Assembly: GCA_029202845.1 (NCBI GenBank)
Contig: CP119315.1
Location: 751,501 to 815,500 of the forward strand
DNA length: 64,000 bases
Direction: 5' to 3'
From: Candidatus Sphingomonas colombiensis
GTDB lineage: Bacteria > Pseudomonadota > Alphaproteobacteria > Sphingomonadales > Sphingomonadaceae
Position 1 is the stretch's first letter, and each line of letters begins with the position of its first letter. Position numbers and translations under genes: made by a program. Below are positions 6,825 to 15,702 of the stretch, piece after piece. The notes below the pieces were generated by a model that made no database searches, had not been told where the DNA came from, and saw only the letters and a list, made by a program, of their open reading frames with translations.

Positions 6825-8048
6825 TCAACGCCGCCGCGGCGCTTTCGCCAACGGCGCCTTGCCCGCCGCGAAAAGCCGATCGAGGAACGCCAGCCGCTGC
6901 CGCGACAATTCCTGATCGGTCGCTTTTGGCCAGGCGCTGACGATCGCGACGACCGTTTTGCTCGCGGGATCGACGGTCACGCTCTGCCCGAAGACGCCGA
7001 CGCCGCCGAAGCGCTGCTGCGGATAGGTCCACCATTGATAGCCATAGCCATAGCCGGTGCCGCGCCCGGTTTCGGCATGGGTGCGAGTGGCGTCCGCGAA
7101 CCAGCCCGGCGCGACGATGCCGGGGCCACCTTGCATCGCCATCATCCCCATCCGCGCATAATCGCGCAGCGAGACGGAGAGGCAGCACCCGCCAACCTCC
7201 TGCCCCATCGCATCGGTCATCCAGAACGCGTCGCGCTCCATGCCGAACGGCTTCCACACCCGTTCGCTGAGATAGGTGGCGAGCGGCATCTTCACCGCTT
7301 TGCCCACCAGCACCCCGATCAGGTTGGTCTCGCCGGTCTTGTACACCCATTTGCTGCCCGGCGCCGCCTCGCGCGGCAGGGTGCGCATATAGGCCACGGT
7401 AACGTCCATCCCCGGCGGCGCGGGATAGGAGATGATCCGCGCCACGTCGGAATTGGGATCGGTGTAATCCTCATTCCATTTCACGCCCGAGGTCATGGTG
7501 AGGAGCTGCGCGATCGTCACCCCGTCATAGGCGCTGCCGGCGAGTTCCGGGATATATTTGGTCACCTGCTCATCCACCGACTTGATGAAGCCGTCGCGGA
7601 TCGCGGCGCCGACCAATGTCGAGGTGAAGGATTTGGCGACCGAGAAGCTGGTCCACCGGCCATCGCGAGTCAGGCCGCGCGCGTAACGCTCCAGCCGGAT
7701 CGTACCTTGCTGCACGACGATCAGCCCGGCGACATTCTGCGCCTCCATGAACGCATCGACATCCGCCGCCGGGATCGGCAACGCGGGGCCGGGCGGCAGC
7801 GCGAGCACCTTCTTCCCCGCCGGCACGACATGGCCGGGGAATTTATCCTCCATATGCGGAAAATTCGCGTCGCGCTGGGCCTGCGTCCAGAACAACACTT
7901 CCGAACCGGCCTGTTGCAGCTTCGCGCGATTCTGCTCGGTAAGGGTGACGCCACCATTGGCTGGCGCGGCCGGTGCGGGCTGGGGCGCGGATTGCGCCAT
8001 CGCGGTGCCGGCGAGCAACATCGCCGCGATCAATCCCGTCACCCGCAT
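6825..8048 (-). CDS. Secreted serine hydrolase, class C beta-lactamase/penicillin-binding fold
   Basis: The 407-residue protein starts with a signal peptide of about 18 residues (cut near AMA-QS) and a Pro/Ala-rich linker. The catalytic SxxK is SVAK with Ser136 and Lys139. A Tyr-containing YKTGETN segment stands where the second motif is expected, and YGYGYQWW and the FGGVGVFGQS strand occur toward the end. Such proteins are esterases, D-amino acid amidases or similar; true beta-lactamase activity is not implied. Its start overlaps the end of the upstream cfa-like gene by 10 bases, so the two are cotranscribed. Confidence 0.85.
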   Translation of the reverse strand: MRVTGLIAAMLLAGTAMAQSAPQPAPAAPANGGVTLTEQNRAKLQQAGSEVLFWTQAQRDANFPHMEDKFPGHVVPAGKKVLALPPGPALPIPAADVDAFMEAQNVAGLIVVQQGTIRLERYARGLTRDGRWTSFSVAKSFTSTLVGAAIRDGFIKSVDEQVTKYIPELAGSAYDGVTIAQLLTMTSGVKWNEDYTDPNSDVARIISYPAPPGMDVTVAYMRTLPREAAPGSKWVYKTGETNLIGVLVGKAVKMPLATYLSERVWKPFGMERDAFWMTDAMGQEVGGCCLSVSLRDYARMGMMAMQGGPGIVAPGWFADATRTHAETGRGTGYGYGYQWWTYPQQRFGGVGVFGQSVTVDPASKTVVAIVSAWPKATDQELSRQRLAFLDRLFAAGKAPLAKAPRRR

Positions 8049-9268
8049 ATTCCCTGCTCCCTCACCAGCGTAACCTGGGCGACATCGATTCCGCCACCGC
8101 GGAAGCCCCCCTCGCAATACATCAGATAATAGCGCCACAAGTCGATGAATTTCTGATCGAAGCGCGCCGGCAAACGCCCCTCCGCGACCGCCGCGTCGAA
8201 CGCCACGCGCCACAGCCGCAGGGTTTCGGCATAATCCGCGCCAAAGCCCGCACGATCGCGCCACGCCAGCCCGTTCGCCTCGGCCAGCGCGCGGAACCGG
8301 CTTTCGGAAATCAGTATCCCGCCGGGGAAGATGTATCGCCGGATGAAATCCAGATTGCGGGCATAGGCTTCCCACACATCGTCCGCGATCGAGATCAACT
8401 GGATCGCGGCGCGGCCGCCGGGTTTCAGCACCCGCGCGATCGTGGCGAGATATTCGGGCCAATATTTCTCGCCCACCGCCTCGACCATTTCGATGCTCGC
8501 GACGCCGTCGTAAATCCCCGTCACATCGCGATAATCGGTGAGCGAAACCGTAACCGGAAGCCCCGCGGTGCGTCGTTCGACCACCGCCTTCTGCTCGGCC
8601 GACAAGGTGATCGCATCCACCGCGACCGATGCGCGCGCCGCCGTCAGCGCGAACGAGCCCCAGCCGCAGCCGATCTCCAATATCCTGTCCCCCGGCGCCG
8701 CGCCGGTGCGTTGCAGGATCGTGACGAGCTTGCGGTGCTGCGCCTGTTCCAGCGTATCGCCGGGGGCGAAGAGCGCGCTGGAATAGGTCAGCGACGGATC
8801 CAGCCACTGCGCGTAGAAATCATTCCCCAGATCGTAATGCGCCGCGATATTGCGCTTCGCCCCGGCGCGATCGTTGCGGCGCAGCGCCTGGAACATCCGC
8901 CCGGCGAATCGCGCCCCGCTCTTGGCGCGCGCCACCCGGCCCAATGTCGCGCGGTTGCGCATGAACAGATCGAAGATCGGGACGGGATCGGGGCTGGACC
9001 AGTCTCCCGCCGCCCACCCCTCATACCAGCCGACCGAGCCGGCCACGATCAGCCGCCCAAGCGCACGCCAGCGATGGACATTGACGATCGCAATCGGGCC
9101 GTCACCGCGCCCGCCAAGCAGCCGGCAGGTGCCGTCCGGCAGCGTCGATTCGATCGCGCCAAGGGCAAGCCCGGCATCGATCCGGTCGAGGATACGATGA
9201 AACAACGGCGCGACGACACGCGCCAGGCGGCCGCCAGCGCGCCGCGTTTCGCTTGCTATCGAGCGATT
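8039..9268 (-). CDS. cfa: Cyclopropane-fatty-acyl-phospholipid synthase family methyltransferase
   Basis: The enzyme transfers a methylene group from SAM to unsaturated acyl chains of membrane phospholipids. The HYDLGNDFY signature lies at about 144-152 and the SAM-binding EIGCGWGS at 198-205, followed by the ITLSAEQ and EMVEAVGEKYW segments seen in this family. The GTG at 9268 has AAAGG seven bases before it; an in-frame ATG at 9289 has no such site, so I prefer 9268. The protein may be a CfaS homologue with a different lipid product. It is the first gene of a pair with the serine hydrolase. Confidence 0.85.
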   Translation of the reverse strand, partial: NRSIASETRRAGGRLARVVAPLFHRILDRIDAGLALGAIESTLPDGTCRLLGGRGDGPIAIVNVHRWRALGRLIVAGSVGWYEGWAAGDWSSPDPVPIFDLFMRNRATLGRVARAKSGARFAGRMFQALRRNDRAGAKRNIAAHYDLGNDFYAQWLDPSLTYSSALFAPGDTLEQAQHRKLVTILQRTGAAPGDRILEIGCGWGSFALTAARASVAVDAITLSAEQKAVVERRTAGLPVTVSLTDYRDVTGIYDGVASIEMVEAVGEKYWPEYLATIARVLKPGGRAAIQLISIADDVWEAYARNLDFIRRYIFPGGILISESRFRALAEANGLAWRDRAGFGADYAETLRLWRVAFDAAVAEGRLPARFDQKFIDLWRYYLMYCEGGFRGGGIDVAQVTLVREQGICG

Positions 9269-9462
9269 CACCGCAGCGCCTTTGCACATGCGGCGAGCGA
9301 AACGAAAGCGCGAAAACGTGTTCTACGCAGCGCGCGATGGTGAAGGCATGCGGCGCGCATCATCTCGGGCACCACGGGCCGCCGCCGCCCTGCGTCCACG
9401 AATGGAAGCAGGGCGTGACGGGATCGGGCATCAACTGCCTTTGTCCGGCGGTGCGCCCCTCA

Positions 9463-9482
9463 CGCCCGCGAAATCGCGGGCG
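9463..9482 (-). terminator. Hairpin after the kor operon
   Basis: CGCCCGCG (9463-9470) and CGCGGGCG (9475-9482) form a perfect 8-bp stem with an AAAT (ATTT) loop, 12 bases past the stop of the small secreted protein gene. There is no T tract, so intrinsic termination is not certain. Confidence 0.45.
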
Positions 9483-9494
9483 TCGCGCGCCGCC

Positions 9495-9938
9495 TTAGCG
9501 TTTCGCCTTCGGCTTGGCCGGTGCGTGCTGCTGTGGCGCCGGTTGCGGCGCGGACACCGCCAGCTCCGCGAGCACCGCCCGATCGGTGGGCGACAGCGCG
9601 CGCATCTGCTCGTTCGCCACCGCTACCGCCTCGCGCTGAAGCGCGTTCGCAGCCTCGGCGCGCGCGGTGTTGGCGGCCACGAAACCCTCGACATCGACCG
9701 GGCGTTTTTCAAGCGCGACGCGAATGTTGTTCTGCGCCGTCTGCCCGCGCTGCGAGATTTCGCGCAGCGCCGGCGCATGCTTCTTCTCGGCATCCATCAT
9801 CGCATCGACGCCAGCCTGAGACATGCCACGCGAAGCGAGCGCAAGGCGCGTGCGCTGCTCGGACGTCGCCTGCGGCGTGGCGGTTGCGGCAGGCGCGCCG
9901 GCCTGAAGTGCGGCCGCAATAATGAACGTCAGCATCAT
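9495..9938 (-). CDS. Small secreted Ala/Gln-rich protein coupled to korB
   Basis: This 147-residue protein begins with a hydrophobic signal-like segment (MMLTFIIAAALQAGAPA). The body, about residues 25-125, is helical and charged, and the tail is a Pro/Lys-rich PKAKR. The layout resembles small periplasmic helical proteins, but I recognise no family. Its start codon overlaps the korB stop as ATGA at 9935-9938, so it is translated with the oxidoreductase. A role in cofactor or envelope stress handling would be a guess. Confidence 0.75.
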   Translation of the reverse strand: MMLTFIIAAALQAGAPAATATPQATSEQRTRLALASRGMSQAGVDAMMDAEKKHAPALREISQRGQTAQNNIRVALEKRPVDVEGFVAANTARAEAANALQREAVAVANEQMRALSPTDRAVLAELAVSAPQPAPQQHAPAKPKAKR

Positions 9939-10969
9939 TCGGATCTCGGCTCCTTTTCGACCATCCAGGTCTGGCCCTTGGAAAGCAATTTCTGGAGGTT
10001 CGGCGCCTTGCCCTCGCTCGCCTTCGCGTTCTGCGCGACGACCGCGCTCTCGAACGTCGGCGCGGGATCGTCGAACACCACGCCCAGCGCGATCGGGAAA
10101 GCGCCGAACGGCATCTCGACCAGCATATGCGCAAGGCCGCGGTTGGTCTGATCGTGGACGATCACCCCCGCGCTTTGCCAATCGCCGTCGGCCACATCGA
10201 CCACCTTCAGCACCAGCCGATCGGTGTCCATCGCCAGCCCCTTGGTGCCGTTCTCGAACAGCAGCGGCTTGCCATGTTCCACCCACAGCTGGTTCGATGC
10301 GGCGTTCGGCTTGGCGGTGAAAGGCGCGAACACGTCGTCGTTATAGACGATGCAATTCTGGAAGATCTCGACGAAGCCGGTGCCCTTATGGGCATAGGCC
10401 GCCTTGAGCACGCTCGGCAGGTTCTTGTTCACGTCGATCCCGCGCCCGACGAAGCGCGCACCCGCGCCCAGCGCGAAGGCGCAGGGGTTGGCCGGGCGAT
10501 CGACCGATCCGAACGGCGTGGACGGCGATTGCGTGCCGACGCGGCTGGTGGGCGAATATTGCCCCTTGGTCAGCCCGTAGATCTCGTTGTTGAACAGCAG
10601 CACCTGGCAATCCAGGTTGCGGCGGATCAGGTGCATCGTGTGGTTGCCGCCGATCGACAGCGCATCGCCGTCGCCGGTGATGATCCACACGTCGAGATCG
10701 GGATTGGCGAGCTTCACCCCCGTCGCCACCGCCGGCGCGCGGCCGTGGATCGTATGGAAGCCATAGGTTTCCATATAATAAGGGAAGCGCGACGAGCAGC
10801 CGATCCCGCTGACGAACACGGTGTTTTCCGGCCGCGCGCCGATTTCCGGCATGGTGCGCTGCACCGCCTTCAGGATCGCATAATCGCCGCAGCCGGGGCA
10901 CCAGCGGACTTCCTGATCGGTCTCCCAATCCTTGGGCGACGATTTGGCGATGGTGGTCATCTCGTTCAT
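9935..10969 (-). CDS. korB: 2-oxoacid:ferredoxin oxidoreductase subunit beta
   Basis: The beta subunit binds thiamine diphosphate and a [4Fe-4S] cluster and, with KorA, oxidatively decarboxylates a 2-oxoacid (probably 2-oxoglutarate) to acyl-CoA, reducing ferredoxin. Cluster ligands are visible as Cys24 and Cys27 (WCPGCG), Cys58 (GIGCSS) and Cys206 (QNCIVYND). The ThDP motif is GDGDALSIGGNH at 99-110. The 344-residue length is normal. The korA stop lies 28 bases upstream. Substrate choice between 2-oxoglutarate and other 2-oxoacids is inferred from family similarity. Confidence 0.95.
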   Translation of the reverse strand: MNEMTTIAKSSPKDWETDQEVRWCPGCGDYAILKAVQRTMPEIGARPENTVFVSGIGCSSRFPYYMETYGFHTIHGRAPAVATGVKLANPDLDVWIITGDGDALSIGGNHTMHLIRRNLDCQVLLFNNEIYGLTKGQYSPTSRVGTQSPSTPFGSVDRPANPCAFALGAGARFVGRGIDVNKNLPSVLKAAYAHKGTGFVEIFQNCIVYNDDVFAPFTAKPNAASNQLWVEHGKPLLFENGTKGLAMDTDRLVLKVVDVADGDWQSAGVIVHDQTNRGLAHMLVEMPFGAFPIALGVVFDDPAPTFESAVVAQNAKASEGKAPNLQKLLSKGQTWMVEKEPRSE

Positions 10970-10997
10970 TGTCTTGATCCCTAGATCCCGTCCGCGC

Positions 10998-12866
10998 TCA
11001 GGCCAGCGCCTGTTCGATCGCCGCTTCGATTTCGGCGATGCGGAAGGGTTGGCCGGACACCTTGTTGAGCGGTTGCGCGTCGACGAGGAACTGATCGCGC
11101 AGCACCGTCTTGAGCTGCCCGGTGTTCATTTCCGGCACGAGCACCTTGTCATAGCCCTTGAGCAGCGGCCCGAGGTTCGCCGGCATCGGCCAGATGTGGC
11201 GCAGATGGATATGGCTCACATCCAGCCCGCGCGCGCGGGCGCGGCGCACGGCCTGGAGGATCGGGCCATAAGTGGAGCCCCAGCCCACCACCGCGAGCTT
11301 GCCCGACGTCTCGCCGACCTCGACCTGCTGATCGGGCACCTTGATCCCCGCCACCTTGTCGCGACGCGCATCGGTCATCAGCTGGTGGTTTTCCGGCGAA
11401 TAATCGATGTTGCCGCTGCCCGCGGCCTTCTCGATCCCGCCGATGCGGTGGAGCAGGCCGGGCGTGCCGGGTTTCACCCACGGCCGTGCGCCCTTTTCGT
11501 CGCGGGCATAGGCAAGGAAGCCACCCGCGGGCGCTTCCTTCAGGAAGCTCACCGGGAACGGCTCCAGCGCGCTGGTATCGGGCACCTTCCACGGCTCGGC
11601 GGCATTGGCGATATAGCCGTCGGTCAGCAGCATCACCGGGGTCATATATTGCGTGGCGATGCGCACCGCCTCGATCGCGACGTCGAAGCAATCGGCGGCC
11701 GAGCGCGCGGCGATCACCGGCATCGGCGCGTCACCGTTGCGGCCATAGACCGCCTGATAGAGATCCGATTGCTCGGTCTTGGTCGGCAGGCCGGTCGATG
11801 GGCCACCGCGCTGCGAATTGACGATGACCAGCGGCAGCTCGGTCATGATCGCCAGCCCGATCGCCTCGCCCTTCAGCGCGATGCCCGGCCCGGACGACGA
11901 GGTGACGCCAAGCTGCCCGGCATAGGATGCGCCGATCGCGCTGGCGATCGCGGCGATCTCGTCTTCCGCCTGGAAGGTGGTGACGCCAAACTCCTTAAGC
12001 CGGCTCAGGTGATGCAGGATCGCCGAGGCGGGCGTGATCGGATAGCCGCCAAAGAACATCGGCAGGCTGGCAAGCTGCGTCCCCGCGACCAGCCCGAGGC
12101 TGATCGATTCGGCGCCGGTGATCGTGCGATACAGCCCCGGCTCGGCAGGGGCCGCCGGCACGTGATGCTGCTTCATCGGCCCGGCGAGTTCCGCCGTCTC
12201 GCCATAGGCATGGCCGGCGTTCAACGCCGCGATATTCGCTTCCGCCAGCGTCGGCGCCTTGGCGAATTTCGCCTTCAGCCACTCGACCAGCGGCGCGCGA
12301 TCGCGATCGAACATCCAGAGCGCCAGACCCAGCGTCCACATGTTCTTGCAGCGCAGTGCCTCCTTGTTGCCCAGCCCGAACGGCTTCACCGCATCGAGCG
12401 TCAACTGGGAGATGTTGAGCTTCAGCAACTGCCACGCCGCGAGGCTGTCATCCTCAAGCGGGTTGGCATCATATTTCGCCTTGGCGAGATTGCGGTCGTT
12501 GAACTCGCCCTGGTCGGCGATGATCAGGCCGCCGCGCTTCAGCGACGGCACGTTGGTCTTGAGCGCCGCCGGGTTCATCGCAACCAACACGTCCGGCTCG
12601 TCGCCCGCCGTCTCGATCTCGGTCGAGCCGAAATTGATCTGGAAGGCCGAAACGCCGAAAAGCGTGCCCTGCGGCGCGCGGATTTCCGCCGGGAAATCGG
12701 GGAATGTCGCCAGGTCGTTTCCGGCCAGCGCGGTGGAGAGCGTGAACTGCCCGCCGGTAAGCTGCATGCCATCACCCGAATCGCCGGCGAAGCGGACGAC
12801 GATGGATTCGGCAGGTGGGTTTGCGGATGCTTCCTGGGGAGTCACTTGGTGGGCGGCGGTCGCCAT
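10998..12866 (-). CDS. korA: 2-oxoacid:ferredoxin oxidoreductase subunit alpha (gamma-alpha fusion)
   Basis: The 622-residue protein fuses the gamma domain (about 20-200, starting VVRFAGDSGDGMQLTGG) to the alpha domain (about 215-600, with FFGGYPITPAS, FQAEDEIAAI and TSSSGPGIALK). This is the usual layout for two-subunit Kor enzymes of aerobes. The start at 12866 gives MATAAHQVTPQE; longer upstream frame is not family-like. It leads a minus-strand operon with korB and a small secreted protein. No ferredoxin gene lies nearby, so the electron acceptor is encoded elsewhere. Confidence 0.95.
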   Translation of the reverse strand: MATAAHQVTPQEASANPPAESIVVRFAGDSGDGMQLTGGQFTLSTALAGNDLATFPDFPAEIRAPQGTLFGVSAFQINFGSTEIETAGDEPDVLVAMNPAALKTNVPSLKRGGLIIADQGEFNDRNLAKAKYDANPLEDDSLAAWQLLKLNISQLTLDAVKPFGLGNKEALRCKNMWTLGLALWMFDRDRAPLVEWLKAKFAKAPTLAEANIAALNAGHAYGETAELAGPMKQHHVPAAPAEPGLYRTITGAESISLGLVAGTQLASLPMFFGGYPITPASAILHHLSRLKEFGVTTFQAEDEIAAIASAIGASYAGQLGVTSSSGPGIALKGEAIGLAIMTELPLVIVNSQRGGPSTGLPTKTEQSDLYQAVYGRNGDAPMPVIAARSAADCFDVAIEAVRIATQYMTPVMLLTDGYIANAAEPWKVPDTSALEPFPVSFLKEAPAGGFLAYARDEKGARPWVKPGTPGLLHRIGGIEKAAGSGNIDYSPENHQLMTDARRDKVAGIKVPDQQVEVGETSGKLAVVGWGSTYGPILQAVRRARARGLDVSHIHLRHIWPMPANLGPLLKGYDKVLVPEMNTGQLKTVLRDQFLVDAQPLNKVSGQPFRIAEIEAAIEQALA

Positions 12867-13044
12867 GCGGCAGTTTCCTGTGGGACTTCGGTTATCGTGT
12901 TCAGGCCTTACGCCCTCATTTCTGCGTGATCCAACGTAGAATGATATGGCGGCGTGGCAAGTCGAGCTATCGCGGGCGGTGGACGCGGCCAATCTAATAC
13001 GGCAAGCTTAGTTGCAAAAGCGAACCTTGAGGAGAGTTGATGCG

Positions 13045-14061
13045 ATGACCGACACGCTGATCGATCGCCCTGCCGCTGCCCCGGAAGCGGCACCCTACGT
13101 CCGCCCGGATGTGCGCGCTTTCCTCGATTTCCTCAACAACGTCCCCGGCCCGAAGATGCACGAGCAGCAGCCGGCGGAGGCGCGCGCCGTATATCTCGCG
13201 ATGAAGGATGTCGCCGATCCGCCGGTGGGCGAGCTGGCCGTCATCAAGGATCTCGCCATCCCCGGCCCCGCCGGCACGATTCCGGCGCGGCTGTTTGACG
13301 CGCGCGCCACGCGTGCACCCGGCCCGGTGGTGGTTTTCTATCACGGTGGCGGCTTCGTCATCGGCGATATCGATACGCACGCGAGCTTCACGGCGGAGAT
13401 GGCGCGCCAGCTCGATCTGCCGGTCGTCTCGATCGACTATCGCCTCGCCCCGGAGGCGCCGTGGCCGGCCGCGCCCGACGATTGCGAGGCGGCGGCGCGC
13501 TGGATCGCGGGCAATCCGGCGGAGCTGGGCCGCGTCGCGACCAGCCTGGTCCTGTCCGGCGACAGTGCGGGCGGCAATCTGACGATCGTGGTGGCGATGC
13601 TGCTGCGCGACGATCCCGCCGCCGTGCCGGTGATCGCGCAGGGCCCGATCTATCCGGCGGCGGACATGACGAAGGAATATCCCTCGTTCAACCAGTTCGC
13701 GGAGGGCTTCCTGCTCACCCGTGACGGGATGATCTGGTTCTCGGATCATTACGGCGCGGAGCCGACGCATGTTAAAGGTTCGCCGATGGTGGGCGATCTC
13801 GCCGGCCTGCCGCCGGCGGTGATCATCACCGCGAGCCTCGATCCGATCCGCGATCAGGGCCGCGCTTATGCCGCCGCGCTGGCGCAGGCGGGCGTGCAGG
13901 TTTCGTTCCGCGAGGCGAAGGGCAATATCCACGGCTTCGTCAATTTGCGTCAGGCGGTCCCGTCGAGCGCGGGCGATGTCGCGGGTTATCTCGCGGCGCT
14001 GAAGGACGTGATCGTCGAGGCGGAGGGCGCACGGGTGATGAAGCAGGCGGCGGGGGGCTGA
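13045..14061 (+). CDS. Alpha/beta hydrolase, hormone-sensitive-lipase (HSL) family
   Basis: This 338-residue esterase-like protein carries the HSL oxyanion motif HGGGF at 100-104 and the nucleophile motif GDSAGGN at 172-178 (Ser174). Likely acid and base residues lie in ASLDPIRDQG and GNIHGFVN. It should hydrolyse esters of short acyl chains or small alcohols. The ATG at 13045 is preceded by GAGGAGAG at about nine bases. It is divergent from korA across a 178-bp gap and stands 72 bp before rppH on the same strand. The natural substrate is unknown. Confidence 0.88.
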   Translation: MTDTLIDRPAAAPEAAPYVRPDVRAFLDFLNNVPGPKMHEQQPAEARAVYLAMKDVADPPVGELAVIKDLAIPGPAGTIPARLFDARATRAPGPVVVFYHGGGFVIGDIDTHASFTAEMARQLDLPVVSIDYRLAPEAPWPAAPDDCEAAARWIAGNPAELGRVATSLVLSGDSAGGNLTIVVAMLLRDDPAAVPVIAQGPIYPAADMTKEYPSFNQFAEGFLLTRDGMIWFSDHYGAEPTHVKGSPMVGDLAGLPPAVIITASLDPIRDQGRAYAAALAQAGVQVSFREAKGNIHGFVNLRQAVPSSAGDVAGYLAALKDVIVEAEGARVMKQAAGG

Positions 14062-14133
14062 TCCCCCGCCTGCGGCGGGCTTGTCAGCACCCATGGGGCG
14101 GGTGCAGTGCGGCGCCAGTCACTGCACGAACGG

Positions 14134-14619
14134 ATGGACATGACCGATCCCGCCTCCCTCCCCTATCGCCCCTGTGCCGGCGCGATGATGATCAACCATG
14201 CCGGGCAGGTGTTCGTCGGGCAGCGGCTCGATACCACGCTGGAGGCATGGCAGATGCCGCAGGGCGGGATCGATCCGGGGGAGGACGCGCGCGCCGCCGC
14301 GATTCGCGAACTCGGCGAGGAAACCGGCGTTGCGCCCGAACACCTCGAATTCATCGCCGCGGCGCCGGAAGAGCTGACCTATGATCTCCCGCCGGAGCTG
14401 ATCGGCAAGGTGTGGAAAGGCCGGTATCGCGGCCAGCGTCAGCATTGGTTCCTGTTTCGCTTCACCGGCGCGGATCGCGATATCGACATCCGCACCGCTC
14501 ATCCGGAGTTTCGCGCGTGGCGCTGGGCCGATCCGGCGGACCTCCCGGAAATCATCGTGCCGTTCAAGCGCGCGCTCTATGAGCAGGTGCTGGCGGCCTT
14601 TTCCGATCATCTCTGCTGA
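14134..14619 (+). CDS. rppH: RNA pyrophosphohydrolase RppH (Nudix)
   Basis: RppH removes pyrophosphate from the 5' end of triphosphorylated mRNA, which starts RNase E-dependent decay. The Nudix box runs from Gly44 to Gly65 (GGIDPGED...REL-GEETG) and the family-typical YRPCAGAMMIN, WQMPQGG and GQRQHWFLF are present. I chose the ATG at 14134 (MDMTDP); 14140 is equally possible. The 161-residue length is typical for alphaproteobacteria. The enzyme could alternatively be annotated as a dinucleoside polyphosphate hydrolase, an older name of the same family. Confidence 0.93.
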   Translation: MDMTDPASLPYRPCAGAMMINHAGQVFVGQRLDTTLEAWQMPQGGIDPGEDARAAAIRELGEETGVAPEHLEFIAAAPEELTYDLPPELIGKVWKGRYRGQRQHWFLFRFTGADRDIDIRTAHPEFRAWRWADPADLPEIIVPFKRALYEQVLAAFSDHLC

Positions 14620-14686
14620 GCAACGCCCCGTCGAGCCCAGCCACACCCTTGCTCCAAAATCGCCACAAAGAAGGTTAGGAGTCAGC

Positions 14687-15625
14687 ATGATGCGCGCGCT
14701 TCTTCTCGCCTTTCCGCTGCTGCTCGCCAACACCGCCGTGGTGGGCGACGAACATCCGCCCGAGGATGCGTCCCACAAGGCGGATGAGGTGACGATTCCC
14801 GCGCCGATCCGCGCGATGCTGGAGGCAGCGATCGCCGCCGGCAACGATGCGGAGGTGGCGACGATCGTCAAATATGCGCGCACCGCCGATCCGGCGAGCG
14901 GCGACGCGGTGGCGAAGATGGCCGCGGAATGGCGCGACGACCGCAAGCGCGCGCATGATTCGCGCGTGCGGGAGGCGGGCCTGTTCGATCTGTGGCGCGG
15001 CCGCGCCGAGCTGGGCGGCTATCTCACCACCGGCAACAGCGAGACGATGGGCACGACGGGCGTGCTCGATCTGACGCGTGAGGGGCTGCAATGGCGCCAC
15101 AAGGTGCGGCTGCAGGCCGATTACCAGCGCAGTCTCGGGATCACCACGCGCGAACATTATCTCGCCAGCTACGAACCGAACTTCAAGATCGATTCGCGGC
15201 GCTACATCTATGGCGCCAGCCAGTTCGAATCGGATCGTTTCCTCGGCTATACGCAGCGTTATTCGAACTCGATCGGCGCGGGATACAGCGCGATCCAGAC
15301 GCCGGCGATGAAGCTCGATCTGGAACTTGGGCCGGCGTTTCGCTACACTTCCTTCACCGACGCCACCACCCAAAGCAGCATCGCCGCGCGCGGTAGCGTG
15401 GATTTTGGCTGGCGGTTCGCGCCGGGGCTGAAGTTTACGCAAGTCGCGTCGGCTTATCTCCAGCATTACAATTCGACCATCAGCGGCACGAGCGCGATCG
15501 CCGCGAAGGTGCTGGGGCCGCTATCGGCGCAGGTTTCCTATGTCGTACAATATGAGAGCATGCCGCCGGCGGGACGCCGCACAACCGATACGACGAGCAG
15601 GGCGTCGCTGGTCTATAGCTTCTGA
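14687..15625 (+). CDS. DUF481 outer-membrane beta-barrel protein
   Basis: The 312-residue protein has a signal peptide (MMRALLLAFPLLLANTAVVG) and a helical segment at about 40-95. A DUF481 barrel follows, with alternating aromatic strands (GYLTTGNSETMGTTG, KVRLQADYQRS, RYIYGASQFESDRF) and a terminal LVYSF ending in phenylalanine, typical of outer-membrane insertion. AAGGTTAGGAG precedes the ATG. DUF481 proteins (YdiY-like) have no established biochemical function. The protein is probably an outer-membrane protein of the salt-stress-associated group. Confidence 0.85.
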   Translation: MMRALLLAFPLLLANTAVVGDEHPPEDASHKADEVTIPAPIRAMLEAAIAAGNDAEVATIVKYARTADPASGDAVAKMAAEWRDDRKRAHDSRVREAGLFDLWRGRAELGGYLTTGNSETMGTTGVLDLTREGLQWRHKVRLQADYQRSLGITTREHYLASYEPNFKIDSRRYIYGASQFESDRFLGYTQRYSNSIGAGYSAIQTPAMKLDLELGPAFRYTSFTDATTQSSIAARGSVDFGWRFAPGLKFTQVASAYLQHYNSTISGTSAIAAKVLGPLSAQVSYVVQYESMPPAGRRTTDTTSRASLVYSF

Positions 15626-15702
15626 GCTACGGCGGCGGCGCCAGCGGAAATTTCACCCGACACCCATTTCCCAAAGCGACTCTACCGCGCTACCACTGGT
15701 GG

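Noticed and set aside
8049..8807. N-terminal extension of the serine hydrolase frame
   Set aside because: The extension overlaps the methyltransferase gene and has no homology, whereas the start at 8048 gives a proper signal peptide.
10932..12929. 665-residue open frame on the plus strand opposite korA
   Set aside because: Compositional shadow of korA with no recognisable motif; korA itself is unmistakable.
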